Shown here in pieces: positions 44,777 through 58,900 of a stretch of 64,000 bases of DNA. This DNA is from Zopfochytrium polystomum (taxonomy: Eukaryota; Chytridiomycota; Chytridiomycetes; Chytridiales; Chytridiaceae), in NCBI GenBank assembly GCA_025765615.1, contig JAIVFJ010000216.1:42601-106600 (forward strand). Direction: 5' to 3'. The notes beneath the pieces were generated by a model. It had not been told where the DNA came from. It ran no database searches and saw only the letters and a list, made by a program, of their open reading frames with translations. Numbering within the stretch: the stretch's first letter is position 1; every line of letters begins with the position of its first letter. Position numbers and translations under genes: made by a program.

Positions 44777-46003
44777 ATGTTCTTCCATACAACCGTGGCA
44801 CGTGGTTTGGGCTTTGCGTGCTTTTCCAACCACTCAGCCCGCATTCCGCGACGCGGCCTCTCGCATCATCCGACTCAGCTTTCGGACGACAACAGCAAGG
44901 CTCCCCGCGTCCGGCGCGCAATCTTGTATGTGCCGGGAAGCGACGAGCGAAAGATTGCGAGTTCGCTGAAAGCGCAGGTTGACTCACGAATCCTCGACCT
45001 CGAGGACTCGGTTCGCCTTGAGAAGAAGGTAAGAAATAGAAGGCTCAGCTTTGGCCGAGAATTTGTGGGTGTGCTACCCACGCGCGAGTTCGTGCGTGCG
45101 TTGCGTTTCCCCAGACCGCCGGTTAAGCACCGAAACCCCCGTGCAGGCTCTCGCTCGCGAAACAGTCGTGAAAGCACTGGCAACATTGCCACCTGATCAA
45201 GGCGAACGCGCTGTACGAATGAACGCAGTCGGATCTGGCCTCGAGCATGACGACCTCGCCGCGATCCTTTGTTCACCACACCTCGACGCAATCTTAATCC
45301 CCAAGGTCCAGTCGCCAGACGACGTCGCCTTTGTTTCACGCGCCATCGATGCCAGAGGCAGCGGCAAGGGCAGCGTCAAGATCATGGCGTCGATCGAGTC
45401 GGCGCGTGGGCTGCTCAATGTGGCGGCCATCGCGGCGTGCGATCCGAGGGTCGAGGCGCTGGTATTTGCAGCGGAGGACTACGTTGCGGACGTTGGGCTG
45501 AGGCGGACGCCCGGTCGGCTCGAGATGCTGTACGCACGACAGGCCGTCGTGACAGCGGCAAAGGCCAACGCGTTGCAGGCGATCGATTTGGTGTGCGTCG
45601 ACTACAAAAAGACGGACGTGCTGCGGGAGGAATGCACGGAAGGTCGGGACTTTGGGTTTACTGGGAAGCAGGCTATCCATCCTGCGCAGGTTCCCGTCAT
45701 CCACGAGCTGTTTTCACCTTCGCCGGCGGAGGTCGAATATGCGACAAAGGTTTGGCAGGGCCATTTTCGCGCCTTTATCTTTCTTCTCTTCCAAACCTTC
45801 CGTGCGTTCAGATTGTCGAGGGATACGCATCTTATCAAGTCGAAGGAAAGGGAGCTTTCAACCTGGACGGGAAAATGATAGACATGGTATGTGGAAAAGC
45901 AGATATCCTTCCGCCTGTTTCATTAACGATTCCCACGAACTTTGGAAAGCCGGTTGTGAAGTGGGCGCACACCATCTTGGCGCAAGCAAGGCTGACGAAG
46001 TGA
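44777..46003 (+). CDS. CLYBL / CitE-like lyase (HpcH/HpaI family), probably mitochondrial
   Basis: Exons 44777-45028, 45147-45749, 45812-45886 and 45950-46003 total 984 nt, 327 residues, all phase 0. The N-terminal ~45 residues are basic and acid-poor (MFFHTTVARGLGFACFSNHS), like a mitochondrial targeting sequence. The TIM-barrel motifs are clear: RAILYVPGSDERK (CoA/phosphate loop), LDLEDSV (metal Glu), RMNAVGS, ILIPKVQ, ASIESARG, LVFAAEDYVADVG and GKQAIHPAQV. The end IDMPVVKWAHTIL fits citrate-lyase-beta-like proteins. Animal CLYBL cleaves citramalyl-CoA in mitochondria; the same role is likely but not shown. The last acceptor is AAG rather than CAG. The frame is open 5' of 44777 to 44360 but lacks family similarity there, so 44777 is chosen. 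Confidence 0.85.
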
Positions 46004-46969
46004 AAAGGGGAACAACCGCAAACATGAATGAATGATTGGTTGCGCCCACACTCTGGGTTTTTTTGTCCTTCCTGTTTTGTGTCTCTGTTCAATTTTTCCT
46101 CTTTGGGCTGCCCACAGACAGACCAGGACCAGTCAGTGTTTTTCTTTCACCACCAAAAACCAAAAAGGGATCGCACGGCGCCGAGGACGTTGCACTGGCG
46201 ACGACAACCACGAAGAGAAGGAGGTAGACTGCTGCGACACGGGCACCGAGCCTCCACCTTGCGCATCCGGCCATCCAGTAGAACCTTTGGAGGGCCTCGA
46301 GCGGAAGAGGAAGAGCGCCTTGGCAGATTCCTTCACACTTGACCGAAAGATATCGACGCCCACCATGTAAGGGACACGGCCGGCGATGGTGATGGTCGCT
46401 TAATTAGTCTCTTGTCGAAATCGCCAGATCGATCAGAGGCGTTCGGCACGGTACGGATTCCTTGCATCCGAACGGAAAGTGTGCGTTGAGAGGCTATTTC
46501 TGGTTGGATCGATATCGGCGCCATTACTGCTTTTAATGTAATAATAGTGACATGTCCTTTGCGCACACTCAGCTTTGTACCTCAGTGGCATAGAGAAGAA
46601 TCGACTCAATCGGCATAGACGAAGCTGGGAAACCCACGACTACGAGCAGCTACCGATTGCACGAGACTCACAACCCACGTCGCACAAGGCGCAGAATTTT
46701 TTTCCCGCCGTCCGATTCTACCGGGCAACGGCATAAGTGCTGCCTTACCCCCCGAAGAAGGCTGGTGAGTGGTGACCGTCTAGTTTCCGACAAGCTTAGC
46801 TCATTTTCAGTTCCGGCTCGTCAATTGCGCCTCCAGTCATCTTTAGCAGCTTGTTTTTTTGTTTCTCGTCAAGGCGACAGGTGGAGAGAAAGTTCCGTTC
46901 TGTAAATGATTCAAATGCTGAGTATATCTGTTGCAGGTCCAGTCATTGACGCGATTGAACCGTCTTACT
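46004..46969. other. Intergenic, ~970 nt
   Basis: A plus frame at 46032-46370 and an antisense frame at 46133-46366 overlap; neither has a domain or splice partner. The region upstream of 46970 should be the promoter of the giant Kelch gene. Nothing further seen. Confidence 0.4.
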
Positions 46970-49900
46970 ATGCTCAACTCCATGGCGTCACTCGCTGGGA
47001 AACCCACAAACCCGACTCGCGGCGTTGCACTTAGAACCTTTGCGGTTGCGGCGGCCCTTCAATTCACTCCCATCTTTGTACTCCCTGCTGACCTGATGGT
47101 TCGTGCCTGGGCGAATCCTCCCGCCGGGTCCGACTGCCCTTCAACGTCTGTCGGAGCATCCGCGATTTACGACGCGGCGTCTGGCCGCTCGTTCTACTTT
47201 GGAGGGGAGGTCTGCTACACCGACACAGCGGAAGCTACAAACCTTCTCTGCGCCATCTCTGCCGGCGGGCAATCTGTCGTTGCCCTCGCAAACACTGCGG
47301 ATGGTAGGAATATGGATTGATGGCATCTGCTTGCAGTTGTGTTTGTTTTGCTCCAACGGATTCTAATGTACTTCTTTCTTTTCACCAAACTGCTCCTCGC
47401 AAAAAACCAGATTCATCCTATGTTCCGTCCGCTACCGCCCATCACTGCTGTGCTATCGACAGTGATTCTTCCATCATGTACTGCTTTGGAGGATCTTCGA
47501 ATTCAGTTTCTCTATACCAATATTCTATTCCACTTGGAAAGTGGCTCGCACCAAAGCCGAGTTCCAACTCGCCGTCTGCCAGGCGAGACCACGCCTGTGC
47601 TGTAGTTGGTAGCACGTTTTACTCGTTGGGTGGTGTCTCGCTCTCTGGCGACAGTGTGTCGGATAGTTTTGTTCAGTACGACCTGAAGTCAGGCTCCTCA
47701 TGGACGACGGTCAACGGACCAAACATTTCCCGGCGTGGTCACAGTTTAATTTCTTACGGCAGGACCCTCTATGCGCTCTTCGGGTCGTCGTCCTCAGCTA
47801 GCTCACCCATTCCAGTTGGGGCCTACAACATCGATACACAAAGCTGGTCAACATTCAACACCGCTTACCTCCCTTCCATTGCTGACGGTGTGTCATGCAC
47901 GTCTTGGAGTTCCCCTTACAGCAGCGGCGGAGTGTTTTGCAACGGAGGTATCGCTTCTGACAAAACAGGATATGCAAACTCGCTCTATTACTTGGACCTA
48001 AGCACTGCGACGTGGACTAATCTTGGTGCTGCACCCGGCACGTCATCGTCCTCACCATCATGGAAGCCGACAATTACACTGACGGATTACGGCGCTGTCA
48101 TTGCGATTCGTGGAGGCGGTGCTCCGGGGGCGTCTCCATACAGTGCTGGCGCGCCGGCTGATACCTGCTCCGGCTCCGGAGTCTTTTATTATGAAATCAC
48201 ACCGTATGGCCCTCTTTCTGGTGGGACTCCTACACCAACCCCAGGCTTAGTCACCACAATCACGAGCACTGTACCAGGTGGCTCTACTCTCACGATTACT
48301 ACAACAATTCCCGGCATTCCAGGGACTGGGACGGTCCCGGGAACAGTTCCTGGAACTACAGGGACCTTCCCGATTCCTGGTTGGACAACTGTCCCGAGCA
48401 GCGGCTTCCCCTCTCCTTCCGGTATGACAGGAACGGTACCTGTCACTGGAACGCAAACTGTGCCCATCGGAACCGGAACGCAGACAATTCCCAATGGAAC
48501 TGGTACAGGGACTGCTCCAGGCGGAACTGGAACTGGCACAGTGCCTGTCGTTCCAAGCGGAAACGGAGGGACGAACTCTAACGTTGTCGGTATTGCTGTT
48601 GGCACTGTCGCTGGTGTCGCCTTTTTGGGCGCGATTGGCGCGTTGGTGTTTGTGTACAATCGCCGCAAAGCCGTGAATGCTGCTGGCGTGGGTGCGGCCG
48701 AAGCTGGCGCTGCAGGAGGATTTGCTGGCGCCGGCAGCGAAACCGGGGAATTTCTCGCATCCGGCGGTGGCGCTGCCCCAGGTGCTGGCGGTGGTTACGT
48801 GAATGAGCTCGGAAGTACAGCTCCAGGAGGAGCGGCTGGCGGCTCTGCGGCATTGAGCGGTGCGTCCACGGCAGCTGCTGGTGGTGCAGCTGTGGTAGGA
48901 TCCACTGCTTACGGAACCGCGGCTGGCACCCCTGCTGGCACCACTGCTGGAACCACTGCTACGCTTGGCGAACTGCCGGAAGTTGTTGGCGGATCCGGCG
49001 AGCTCTTCAGTCCCGGCGAAATGGCCGCTGTTGGAGTCGGCGCTGCTGTGGCAGGAACAGCCGCAGCAGCCATTTCAAGCAAAAAGGTCTACTCGTCAAC
49101 CACAACTGCCGCAACCACTGCAACATCCACCGGAGGCGTTTACCCTGAAGGCAGCCATTCTGCTGCACCAGGAGGTGGTCCAGTTGCTTACTCATCCACA
49201 TCGCCTGGCGGCCCTCAAACTTCCACTTACACTGGCATCAATGAGAAAAGGTATAGATCAATTTTTGACATCTATCAAACACCTCACATAATTTCAACCC
49301 TGTCCCAGTTCATCAACTGGGCTACCAAGTTCCTCCACCCCTCTTGGTGCGACAAGTGGTGACGCAGATATATCAGACAGTGTTCTAGCTGCTGGTGCAG
49401 CAGCTGTGGCAGTTGGCGCAACGGCCGCTTCAATTGCTATTGCCAAGAAAGAGCACGACAAGAAAACAACGGCAACCGTGACCTCGCTTTCGACTACTTA
49501 TTCTACAACAACTTCTGGTGGCCCTACACCTATTGAGGACGGCTCCACACCAAAGGGGGATTTCGTAGATGTTCTGGGCGGCTCTTCCCAAGTTACTTAC
49601 AGCAGTATCACACCTTCAACCGCAGGTGCTGCAAAGCCAGAGATCACAAGCAAATTCACCGAGGCCTCATCTACTTTCTCCTCCCAGTCAGGTGGAGTTT
49701 CACCTGAAACTGTTGGAGCTATTGGAGCGGGATCCGCAGCCGTCATTGCAGAAAATTCGAATAAGGAAACTAAGCTGACTGCAACAAAAGTGACAACATC
49801 AACCAAAGTCACGGGCCTAACCACTGTCGTGACTTCAACGTCAGAAACTACTGTCGATAGCACGACTCCAATCGGTGGCTCGCTTTCCCAAGAATCTGGT

Positions 49901-52900
49901 TCCACAACTCCCAGCGTAGGCGAACTCTCCCCAACCGATAAAGCTATGATTGGTGCTGGAGCAGGTGCAGCATTAGTTGCTGTTGCCGTTGCAGCAGAGA
50001 CGACCAAGCCAAAGGAATCAGCAAATGAGCGGGTGAAGCGTTTCCTTCTCACATTGAAGCAGTACAACAGCGGATTTGACCTCCGAACCTTTGAGGCCAA
50101 AGCCCAGCTCGCCAAAAGCGACTTTGACATCGAAGCCTTATTGGACGCTGTTCAGGCGAACAAGAAGCCGATTAACAGTGCTGTGGTGTCTGAATTTCTG
50201 ACGGTAAGGGCTTTCTTATTTTGCCGTCATTTTTTATTAAGTGTGTGGAACAGGCTGGAGGCCTCGACGTTTCCGAGTCCAAGCAGCAGGATTTGTTAAA
50301 AGACCTCGTAGGCCCAACTGGGGATAGCTCCCTGACGTTCGAATTGCTGAAAGAGACACTGGATGATGTCGGTGGCCCCTCTGTGTTCTTGGGCACCGTT
50401 TACGCCATGACTGTGGAGCCAAGAATTCGAAAGGACCAAGTCATTACAATTATGAAGGTAACTTAACGGCGACACAATTTGCGATGGCTAAATTGAACAA
50501 ATTTGAAGACTTTCGTAACGCAAACCAAGAAAGTCTCGGCAACTTCTCGCTTTGATCTGCCTGCGTTTGTTGCCAAGGCAAAGCTGGACAAACCGCTTTA
50601 CGACGCATCAGCTATACTTCCCCTTGTCGAGCGAAACCCTACGTACCCATACGATGCGAAGGCATTCCGTTCAGACTTACATCATTCTGGATTGAATGTC
50701 GCCTCACCAAAGGTCTACAAGGACTACTTGAACACGCTCTGTGGTCCGACAGCATCAGCGGATTCACCCAAGATTCTGCACATCTTCAGCCGCACTGTCA
50801 AGCTTGTTGGGCACGATCAATTCGGCAAAACCATTTACACTGTCCTTGGACAATCCACCACCTCGACGGCAGATTCTGCAACAGTCTTGAACCGCTTCCT
50901 CCGATCGGTTGCGATGGTTTCACCTCCTGCGTCCAACTTTAACCTCGAAGCCTTTGAAGCATACGGGAAGCAGCTTAACCCTCGTTTTGACAGCAAAGTT
51001 TTCCTGGAAAGGCTGTTGGCGGCGAGCAAGGACGGACTGGGCAAGGACCAGGCTCCTTTGACTCCATCCCAAGGGGAGTTCACGCCTTCTAAAGTGGCTG
51101 GTATTTTGCAAGCCACTCGTTTATCTCCTGAGCATGCGGCCCCTGGGTCCGAAAGCTACAACAAGCTTCTAGCTGCTTTGACTGGTATCGACTCGTCCCT
51201 GGCTCCCACTTTGCCTACTCAGTCCGCGGAAAAAGTCATATCTCTCCTGGAAGAGTCCTTGAAATCAATTGGGGTCGACGCCTTCGTTGCTGGACTACCA
51301 GCCGCTCAGAAGGCTTTTGCTGAGCAAGTGGACGCCGATCGTCCCCCAAGCCCAGCGGACAGTTTTGATGAGCCTGGATGGATGACATCTCTTCCCCGTC
51401 GGGCTCCAACTGTCATTCCGCCACCTTCCATGACTCTGGACACCCCAGCACCGTCGAAGGTAGCAGCCACAACAACAGCCAGTAGCACGACAACATCTAC
51501 AACAACAACAGTTGCAACACCAGCAAAGGCAACCACCGGCACCAGCTCGACCACTACAAAAACAACGACGAAGATTGTAGCTGCATCCGTGCCAAATTCA
51601 ACCAATGCAGCGGAACGAGCAAAGGCCCCGGAGAGAACCGGATTCTTTGGGAGCTTCTTCAGTAGAACGCCAACCGCGAAGGAGTCGAAAGAGGTGGTGG
51701 CGACAGCAGTCCAGGAGCCAACTCCGGTACAGGGGCCCGCGTCTGTGTCTGATATACCACAAACACAGACTGAGGCCAAGGTGGATCCAGTTACATTTGG
51801 CTCAGAGGTCCCCACGGAGCCTGCCCCCGCAACTGAGATACGTGAGGTGACAGTTTTCTCCAGTGATCAGACAACAGCAGCCACCACTACTGCCGACAAG
51901 GAAGCAGAACAAGAAACTGGGCTGCCCATGCCGTCCGTTCCCAACCTTGGGGACAATAAGTCCACACCGTCGAAGCAAGAAGCAGCTGAATCACCATCCA
52001 GAGAACCAGATGCAGAGAAACCCACTTCTCCCGCTGAAGTCATATCAGACACTATCGTTGACTCCTCCGCGCCGAAGGATGATGGGCTCACCTTGACAAC
52101 AGCTTCCAACGCTGCAGCACCCCCTGAGCCCGAATCAGTCAAGCCATACACCGTCGTGGAAAGCTCCACGTCGCGTGACATCCCAACACCAAATGAATCC
52201 ATCCCAGCAAAGTCCCCTGAGACGTTGCCGCTGGCCGCCCCACCCGTTTCAACCTCTATCTCGGAAACCGAAGATGCTGCTTCCACAAACATGGGAAAAG
52301 TAGACTCAAAGGTCTCCTCTTCGCTCTTGGTCAGTCATTCTTTGCCTTTTGTTTCGTTTGTGTTAATGAATTTTGATAGGCAACGCAACCACCGTCATTG
52401 ATGGAGATCCCTGCTAACAGTTCAGTAGCTGCTCAGCTGCACGAACAAGAAAGCCAGCCCGTAAGAAACCTACTTCGACATATTGCCTTTCTAAAGAACA
52501 GTTATTCAAAACTCGTTTTAGGCTGAGGGCGCAGCTTCTTCCAAACTCGCTGTTGTAGCAGCAGCTGGGACCGCCCTTATCACTGGCATTACTGCAGCTC
52601 TGAACACCACCAAAGACAAGTCGGAACCCAATGAACCCAAAGGAGCACTGGAACCGAATGAACCCAAAGGAGCAGAGATCAGCTATTCTCCGCCTGTGGT
52701 GAGTATTACGGTTTTCTTCCTGGGTGTTTTGTTTACCCCGTGCTGCAGCCTCAGGAGTCTTCACCAGAAAGAAAGCGGTCAAGTATCAAGGCCTTCTTTA
52801 CAAAGAGGAACAGCAATTCAGAGCCTCGAGTTTCCACTAGTTCGACTGGCAAGCCTGATTCGTCAAGCTCCGCTCAACCTCAAGTTTTGGGAAGTGAACC

Positions 52901-55900
52901 CTCTGCATCGTCGCCATCGACTCCCCCGACCAAAGCACGACCTTTCGCTGCCCTGGGCGGTCTTTTCCGAACCGAATCGAAAAAGACAAGCCAGTCATCC
53001 TCGAAAAGAGTGTCACAGTCTTTCTCAAGTCCCACATCTCCCATTGCAACAGAGGGTGCCGTGACTCCAGAGACTCGCAACCCGGTTGCAGCAGAAGTTG
53101 GCACCGCAGGCTCCATGAATTCCACGAAAGTTGTCTCAGCAGTCATCAGCAAGAAATCGTCAACCACAAAAGTTGTTGTCACCAGCCCTACGCCCTCGAA
53201 GGATTCACTTTCAAGCGCAGTTACAAAATTGACGTCATCTGCGCCTGAGGGTTGGTTTTCGAGGTTCCTCCGCCAATGTGGCAGCTTGGCTTCCTCCTTT
53301 TCCCTACCTGCGTTCGCAGCTTATATTGCCTCTCAGCCGTCGAGCGGCAATATTGAGTCCGACACCAAAGGTGCGTTGGCCGCTGGAGGTGCTGAAGTCG
53401 GGGACGTGCAATACAAGCAGATTCTGGACTCTATCAATCCTGGAGAGCCAGAAGCTGCAACAGCGGCGCTTTCGAATCTCTCTGAGGTCGTTAAAGAGCT
53501 CGGACCCGACAGCTTCCTCGCCTTTGTGGTGCCGTCACTCACGACCTTTAACCCTGCAAACTTGCCGGATGATTTATCGCCAAAGGAGAAGCGAGCCATT
53601 ACAGTAAGTTAGCCTTGTATACTGATCCTCTCGTTTCTAACATTCGCCTTAGTCGTTTGCATCTAGTGTGAAGCACTACACAACTCCAGGGTTCTGGAGC
53701 CGCCTCGTTTCGAAGATTGCTGAATATGGGGCCGACTTCAACCCTCTCGTCCTCATCAACAGCCTTGCCAATGTTCCCATGAGCAGTGCCGCAAAGCCAT
53801 CGACTATAAAGGACAAAATAACTGAGGCTGGTGCTCCTTTGACTCAAGAGCAGTTTGAGGAGGTGTGCGCAGCAGTGTGCCCCGACAAGCCGGAAAACAC
53901 TTTCAAAGTGGTTTCCGCAGTTGCTGCGGCGTCAAGAAAGCTTGGACCAACTGCCTTCATCACAAAAGCTCTTCCTGCCTTGGGTGAAAGTACTTCCCAA
54001 CTCGGCCTCTCGTCCACTCCAGGAGCACATGAGGAAAAAGTTGACCCGATTGTTGAGGTTTGTTGTCAGAGTGAAGAGGCCGAAGCTTCTTACCGTTATT
54101 TGCAGGAATTCCTGAAATATGCCAAAGCGTTCCCACCGGGGTGGTTTGACCGTCTAATCAGCAGCATCCGGTCTTTCAATCCCTCATTTACCGTTCCTAC
54201 TTTCTTGGAGCTATTGGCGCAAACCCCAGACAATGCTGCTGATCAAGTGTTCATTGATGACTTCAAGGTGCTTTGTTGAAAAGTTTTCTTTGGCTGCAAG
54301 AGCTAACTGTGTTGTCCCGCAGGCGTGTGGCTGTGATATTTCAGACGCAGAATTTTCAGAGATTTGTGTGGTCACAACGGGTAGCCCTGACAAAGGCAAA
54401 GACTTGCTTAAACACATCGCGGCCGTTGTGCGAAAGATTGGATCTCAGGCATTTTTGTTTGATGTTGTGACACGCACCACTCAGGCCGAGCCGGCGCCTG
54501 CTCCCGTTCCAATCACCCAGGAATCTTTGAGGGTGAGGACCGTACTATTCGCCTGTGAATTTAATTTAATTGCACTTTCGTGAACAGAACCACATCTCAA
54601 TGCTTCATAAAGCTGCTCCTGAGGGTTGGTGGAGCAAGCTCTCCAAATACCTGAAAGAGCTGTTCCCTGCTTACGACGAGCTCGGGTTTATCGCTGAATT
54701 ATCGAACACAAAAGACCTGGATCTTACTGATGATGCAATCACAGACGCCCTGGCCAGGAATGGAGCCCCTGTATCGTATGCCCAGTTGACAGCACTGAAG
54801 TCGATCGTCAATGCAGAGCAGCCCGATGACACGGGCCGAGTTCTTAACCTTGTTGGTTCAGTGTCATCGCATGTTGGCCCCGAGGCATTCGTGTCAGTTA
54901 TTGCCCCACTCATCGATGACCACAGCGCAGTGGACTTCAGCGATGATGAGAAGCTTGACACCGAAGAGCTCGTGGTGAAAAAGAACTTCATTGCTAATGT
55001 CGATCAGATTGCTTCGGTCGGATGGTGGCCCAAACTGCTCGCCAAGATTCACGAGCTTGCGCCAACGTTCGACACTACACGGTTCATTACTGAACTGTCA
55101 GAGGCCACAGAGCCAGTGACCGATGGATTTGTGATGGATTCCTTGGAAAAGGCAGGAGCAAAGCTTACGACTGAGCAGTTTGCCGCTGTCAAGCAGGAGA
55201 TTGTCCCAGGAGATAACGAGCGGGCCGGCGATGTTTTCCAAATGATTGCAACTACGTCTGCAAGCCTCGGCCCGAAAACGTTTATCACGAACATTGCTAC
55301 GGACCTCTCCAAGCCTGCGCAGAAGAAGGGCTTTTTTGCTTCACTGGTAGAGCGCGTAGGAGAAGTGGCATCTGCTGGAGTTTCGGTCGCTGCCACAAGT
55401 GTCACCGCAGCTGCAGCTGGTGTTTCGTCACTGCTGTCAACACCCTCAACCACAGCCTCGAAATTAGAAGCAGATGAGCCAACTGCTACAGCGGTTCAAA
55501 TTGACTCTGCTGGCCCAGCAGAGTCGCCTGCGGGCACAGCTGAATCAACTTCAACTGAGTCAATCGCTGAAATCACGCGGCCAATTTCAGTTCCCAGTGA
55601 GGCAACTTCTCCGACTGGCGAAACGACTTCAGAAGCGGCAGCCCTTCTTTGACCAAGTCAACTTCGTCCTCATCAATCAAGACGAAATCTTCTGCAACCA
55701 TTAAAATTGCACCCATGACCAAGACTGGCTCCGGAGAGGCAGAGGCAAAGAGAACGTCGACAGTCACATCTGCTTCTATTGTCCCTCAGACAAAGACCTC
55801 TGTTTCTGTTGCTCCTCAGACAAAAACTACGGCAACAGTCTCCACCAAAACTACTGCCACAGTATCTCCAGTGACACAATCGAAAACAACTGTCAAGGTG

Positions 55901-58900
55901 ACGCCATCGACACAGACAAAGACAACGTCCTCCATTTCCACGAGCAGACAGCCCTCTGTTGGGTCCAGCACTTCTTCCTCTACTGCGCAAACGACAAAGA
56001 CGTCCGCAACAATCTCTGTAGTTCCAGGAAAGCGTGTTTCAACCTCTGTGTCTATCGCTCCAAGCAGCAGCCAACGCTCATCCCAGGGAGTTGTCTCTCC
56101 GACCTTGACGTCTCCCACAGCGGTAGACTCTCCTGCAAGTGACACTGAAGCAAATCGGTCCTCTGTATTGTCCACTTTGAGCGCTTCCACTACTGGTGAG
56201 AGATTTCTTATTGCGGTTTGAAGCGAAATGCTTATCTTTCAAATTCTTCCCTCAATGACAGAGAGCAACGTGGAAACGAAAGTCGCGACTGCAGATGAGT
56301 CCCTAGCAGAAGTTAAGCCATTAGAAGCCAAGCCAGCAGAAGCCAAGCCAGCAGAAGCCAAGCCAGCAACTCCCGGCACTGGACTCTTCACTGGGATCAT
56401 CAGGGCCGCCACCACTGCAGCCTCTTCAAGTGCGAGCTCGGTCTCTGGACTGTTCTCTTCACGCGGAGATTCAACCTCTGCTTCACAAGAGGTCCCCTAC
56501 GTGGCTCCCAAGGCGAAAACGCCAGCCAGAGCTACTTCGACTACTGGTTCTGAGACAGGCAGTAGTGACGTTTCGTCCTCATCAGAGGCAAAGCGTCGCA
56601 GCTTCCTTCAAACACTTGTAGAAAACGTGGAAGGAACAGTCGCTGCCGGATACGGCGCTCTTGGATCGTTCAGCCGTGGCAAAAGTAAACTCAGCCCTCG
56701 TGCTAGGCCTTCATCCTTCTCTCCAGAGCACAGCACGGCAGCGTCCAAATTTGCAGTGGCTGTGAAAGGCTATGCCAAAAACAATTGGTGGGAGCAACTG
56801 CTGAGCCTGCTGACAACGAAAGCCCCTGGGTTCAACGCAGAAAACTTCCTTACTGCCTTAGCTTCAGCCAGAGGAAACGTCACGGACAGCGTCTTACTTG
56901 AAGCTCTTAAACAAGGTGGTGCAACCCTTGAGGAGACAGACCTTGATCAGGTCAAGGGTATTATCGCTGCAAGCCCCGAAGATGCGAACCTCGTTCTATC
57001 TGCAGTTTCTGTGTCCGCAAATGAGTCAAGCCCGTCCTCTTTCTTGCACTCTGTTCTCCCTATCGCCTTGAAAACCGAAGTCATTCGAGAGGAAATGGAG
57101 CTATCCGAGGCTGTGAACCAGCTTAACGCAAAACGGCCTGGCGCTGAGTTCAACCTGTACCGCTTCATCAACGAATGCCAGCTTGTCGCTCCTGGCTTCA
57201 ATGTTTCCGCGTTCTTGGAGGCATTGTGTGCCACTGATGACCCAATTACTGATGAGAAGCTGGTTGCAAATTTCAAGTTTGCGGGCACCAATGTTTCTGT
57301 CGAAGAGGCAAAACGATTGGTGTCAATTCTTGTCGGTGACTTTAATGTTACATGGCTAAGAGAGTGGATTACTGTTCTGCAGGGCGTTGGCGTCTTTGAA
57401 TTTCTCGTCGAATTTTCTGTTCTCTCCGAGCAGAACCGCCCCAGCGACGAAGCAAATCTCGCGATCCAGCAGGGTGTGTTTCATTTTTTGTCACGAATGC
57501 TGGAACTAATTGCATTTGAAACCACAGGCTTTTATTTCAAGCATTCATGATATGGGCCCAAGTGCCAAGTTTGATATTCATGGATTCCAGACCATGTGCC
57601 GCGGTCTCGACCCCGCATTTAATATCGATATTTTCCTGGAGAAGCTTTCCATCGAGGACCCCCTCACAGAAGATTCTCTCAAGGAGATTTTCAAAACGGC
57701 CGGCTTGAACATCTCAGATCCCGATTTCCGCGAACTGATGATCACACTCTGCGGTGACTATGGCTTCTACCTGGAAGTCGTACGGCGATGGGGAGTTTTC
57801 CTTCGTATATGGGGATTTTCCTCCTTCTTGACCACCATAGAATCTGCGATACACGAGCGGTCTGATATGAGCCGAATGATGAGAGTAAGCCCAACAAATT
57901 CATTGCCCATCACCCTTACTCACTTTGCGCCAAATCTTCTTCTCCAGTCGTTCTTGGACAAAGTTTACAATTTGGGTGGACATGCGCAGTTCAACTTGAG
58001 AGGCTTTGTTGAAGCTTGCCAAAGACGGAACCCGGCCTTTGATTTGCGTCTATTCTGCGATAGCTTGGCCAGTGTCTCTAGTGTAGAGGCAGACACCCTA
58101 CCTGATTCCTTCAAGGTATGTTGCAATTCAGCTTCGTCTTGACTTTGTTGAGACAAACGGTCTGCTCCAACAGGCTGCAGGAATCGATATCGATCCGCTA
58201 TCGACCGAATACAGCGATCTGCTCATCGTTCTATTCGGCGACCTTGACTTGGCCCTTGCCGCGGCTCGGGAGTGGCGGTTCTTCCTTCGATCAGCCGGCT
58301 CAGAGTGGTCAATGTACACCATGTGGTCCGTCGTTGACCAACGCCAGCAAGTGGAAGAATCAGTCCGGGCAGTGCTTTCCGACTTGAAGGTGGCCGCCTC
58401 TGCGGCTGGATCACGTTTCACTCTCCGCGTTTTTGTTGAACGTTGCAAGAGTCTTCAACTCGGATGGCACTCTGGCCAGGAATTTGACCTCCGCGTGTTC
58501 CTTGAGAAACTGACAGCACTGGACGGTGAGGTCAGCTTTGCGTCGCTGGTTGCGGTCTTCAAAGCATGCGGAATCAACACTACCGTTGAAGAGTACAAAC
58601 TCCTCATTGGGTCGATCGCTGGAGAGAGCTACGAGGCCGGCCTAGACGTTTTCAAAAAGTTTGTGCCGTTTATTCGCCAATGGGGTGTGGAATGGAACAT
58701 GTGGATCGTCTGGTCCCTGCTGGACGAGAAGGAGGAGAATGAAGAGACCATGCTTCAATTCCTATCTCAAGTCAGCAAGTTTGGACCTTCCGCGAAGTTT
58801 GACCTCCTCGACTTCGTGGAGCGCTGCGAGTCCCTGCAGAGCAGCTGGCACGCCAACACCTTCAATATTCAAGTGTTCGTTGGCCGTCTATCCAGCATTG

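Noticed and set aside
44263..44844. 193-codon minus-strand frame upstream of the CLYBL gene, with some protein-like stretches
   Set aside because: It overlaps the CLYBL 5' end antisense, has no recognisable domain or splice partners, and the other strand is equally open. Kept only as a possibility.
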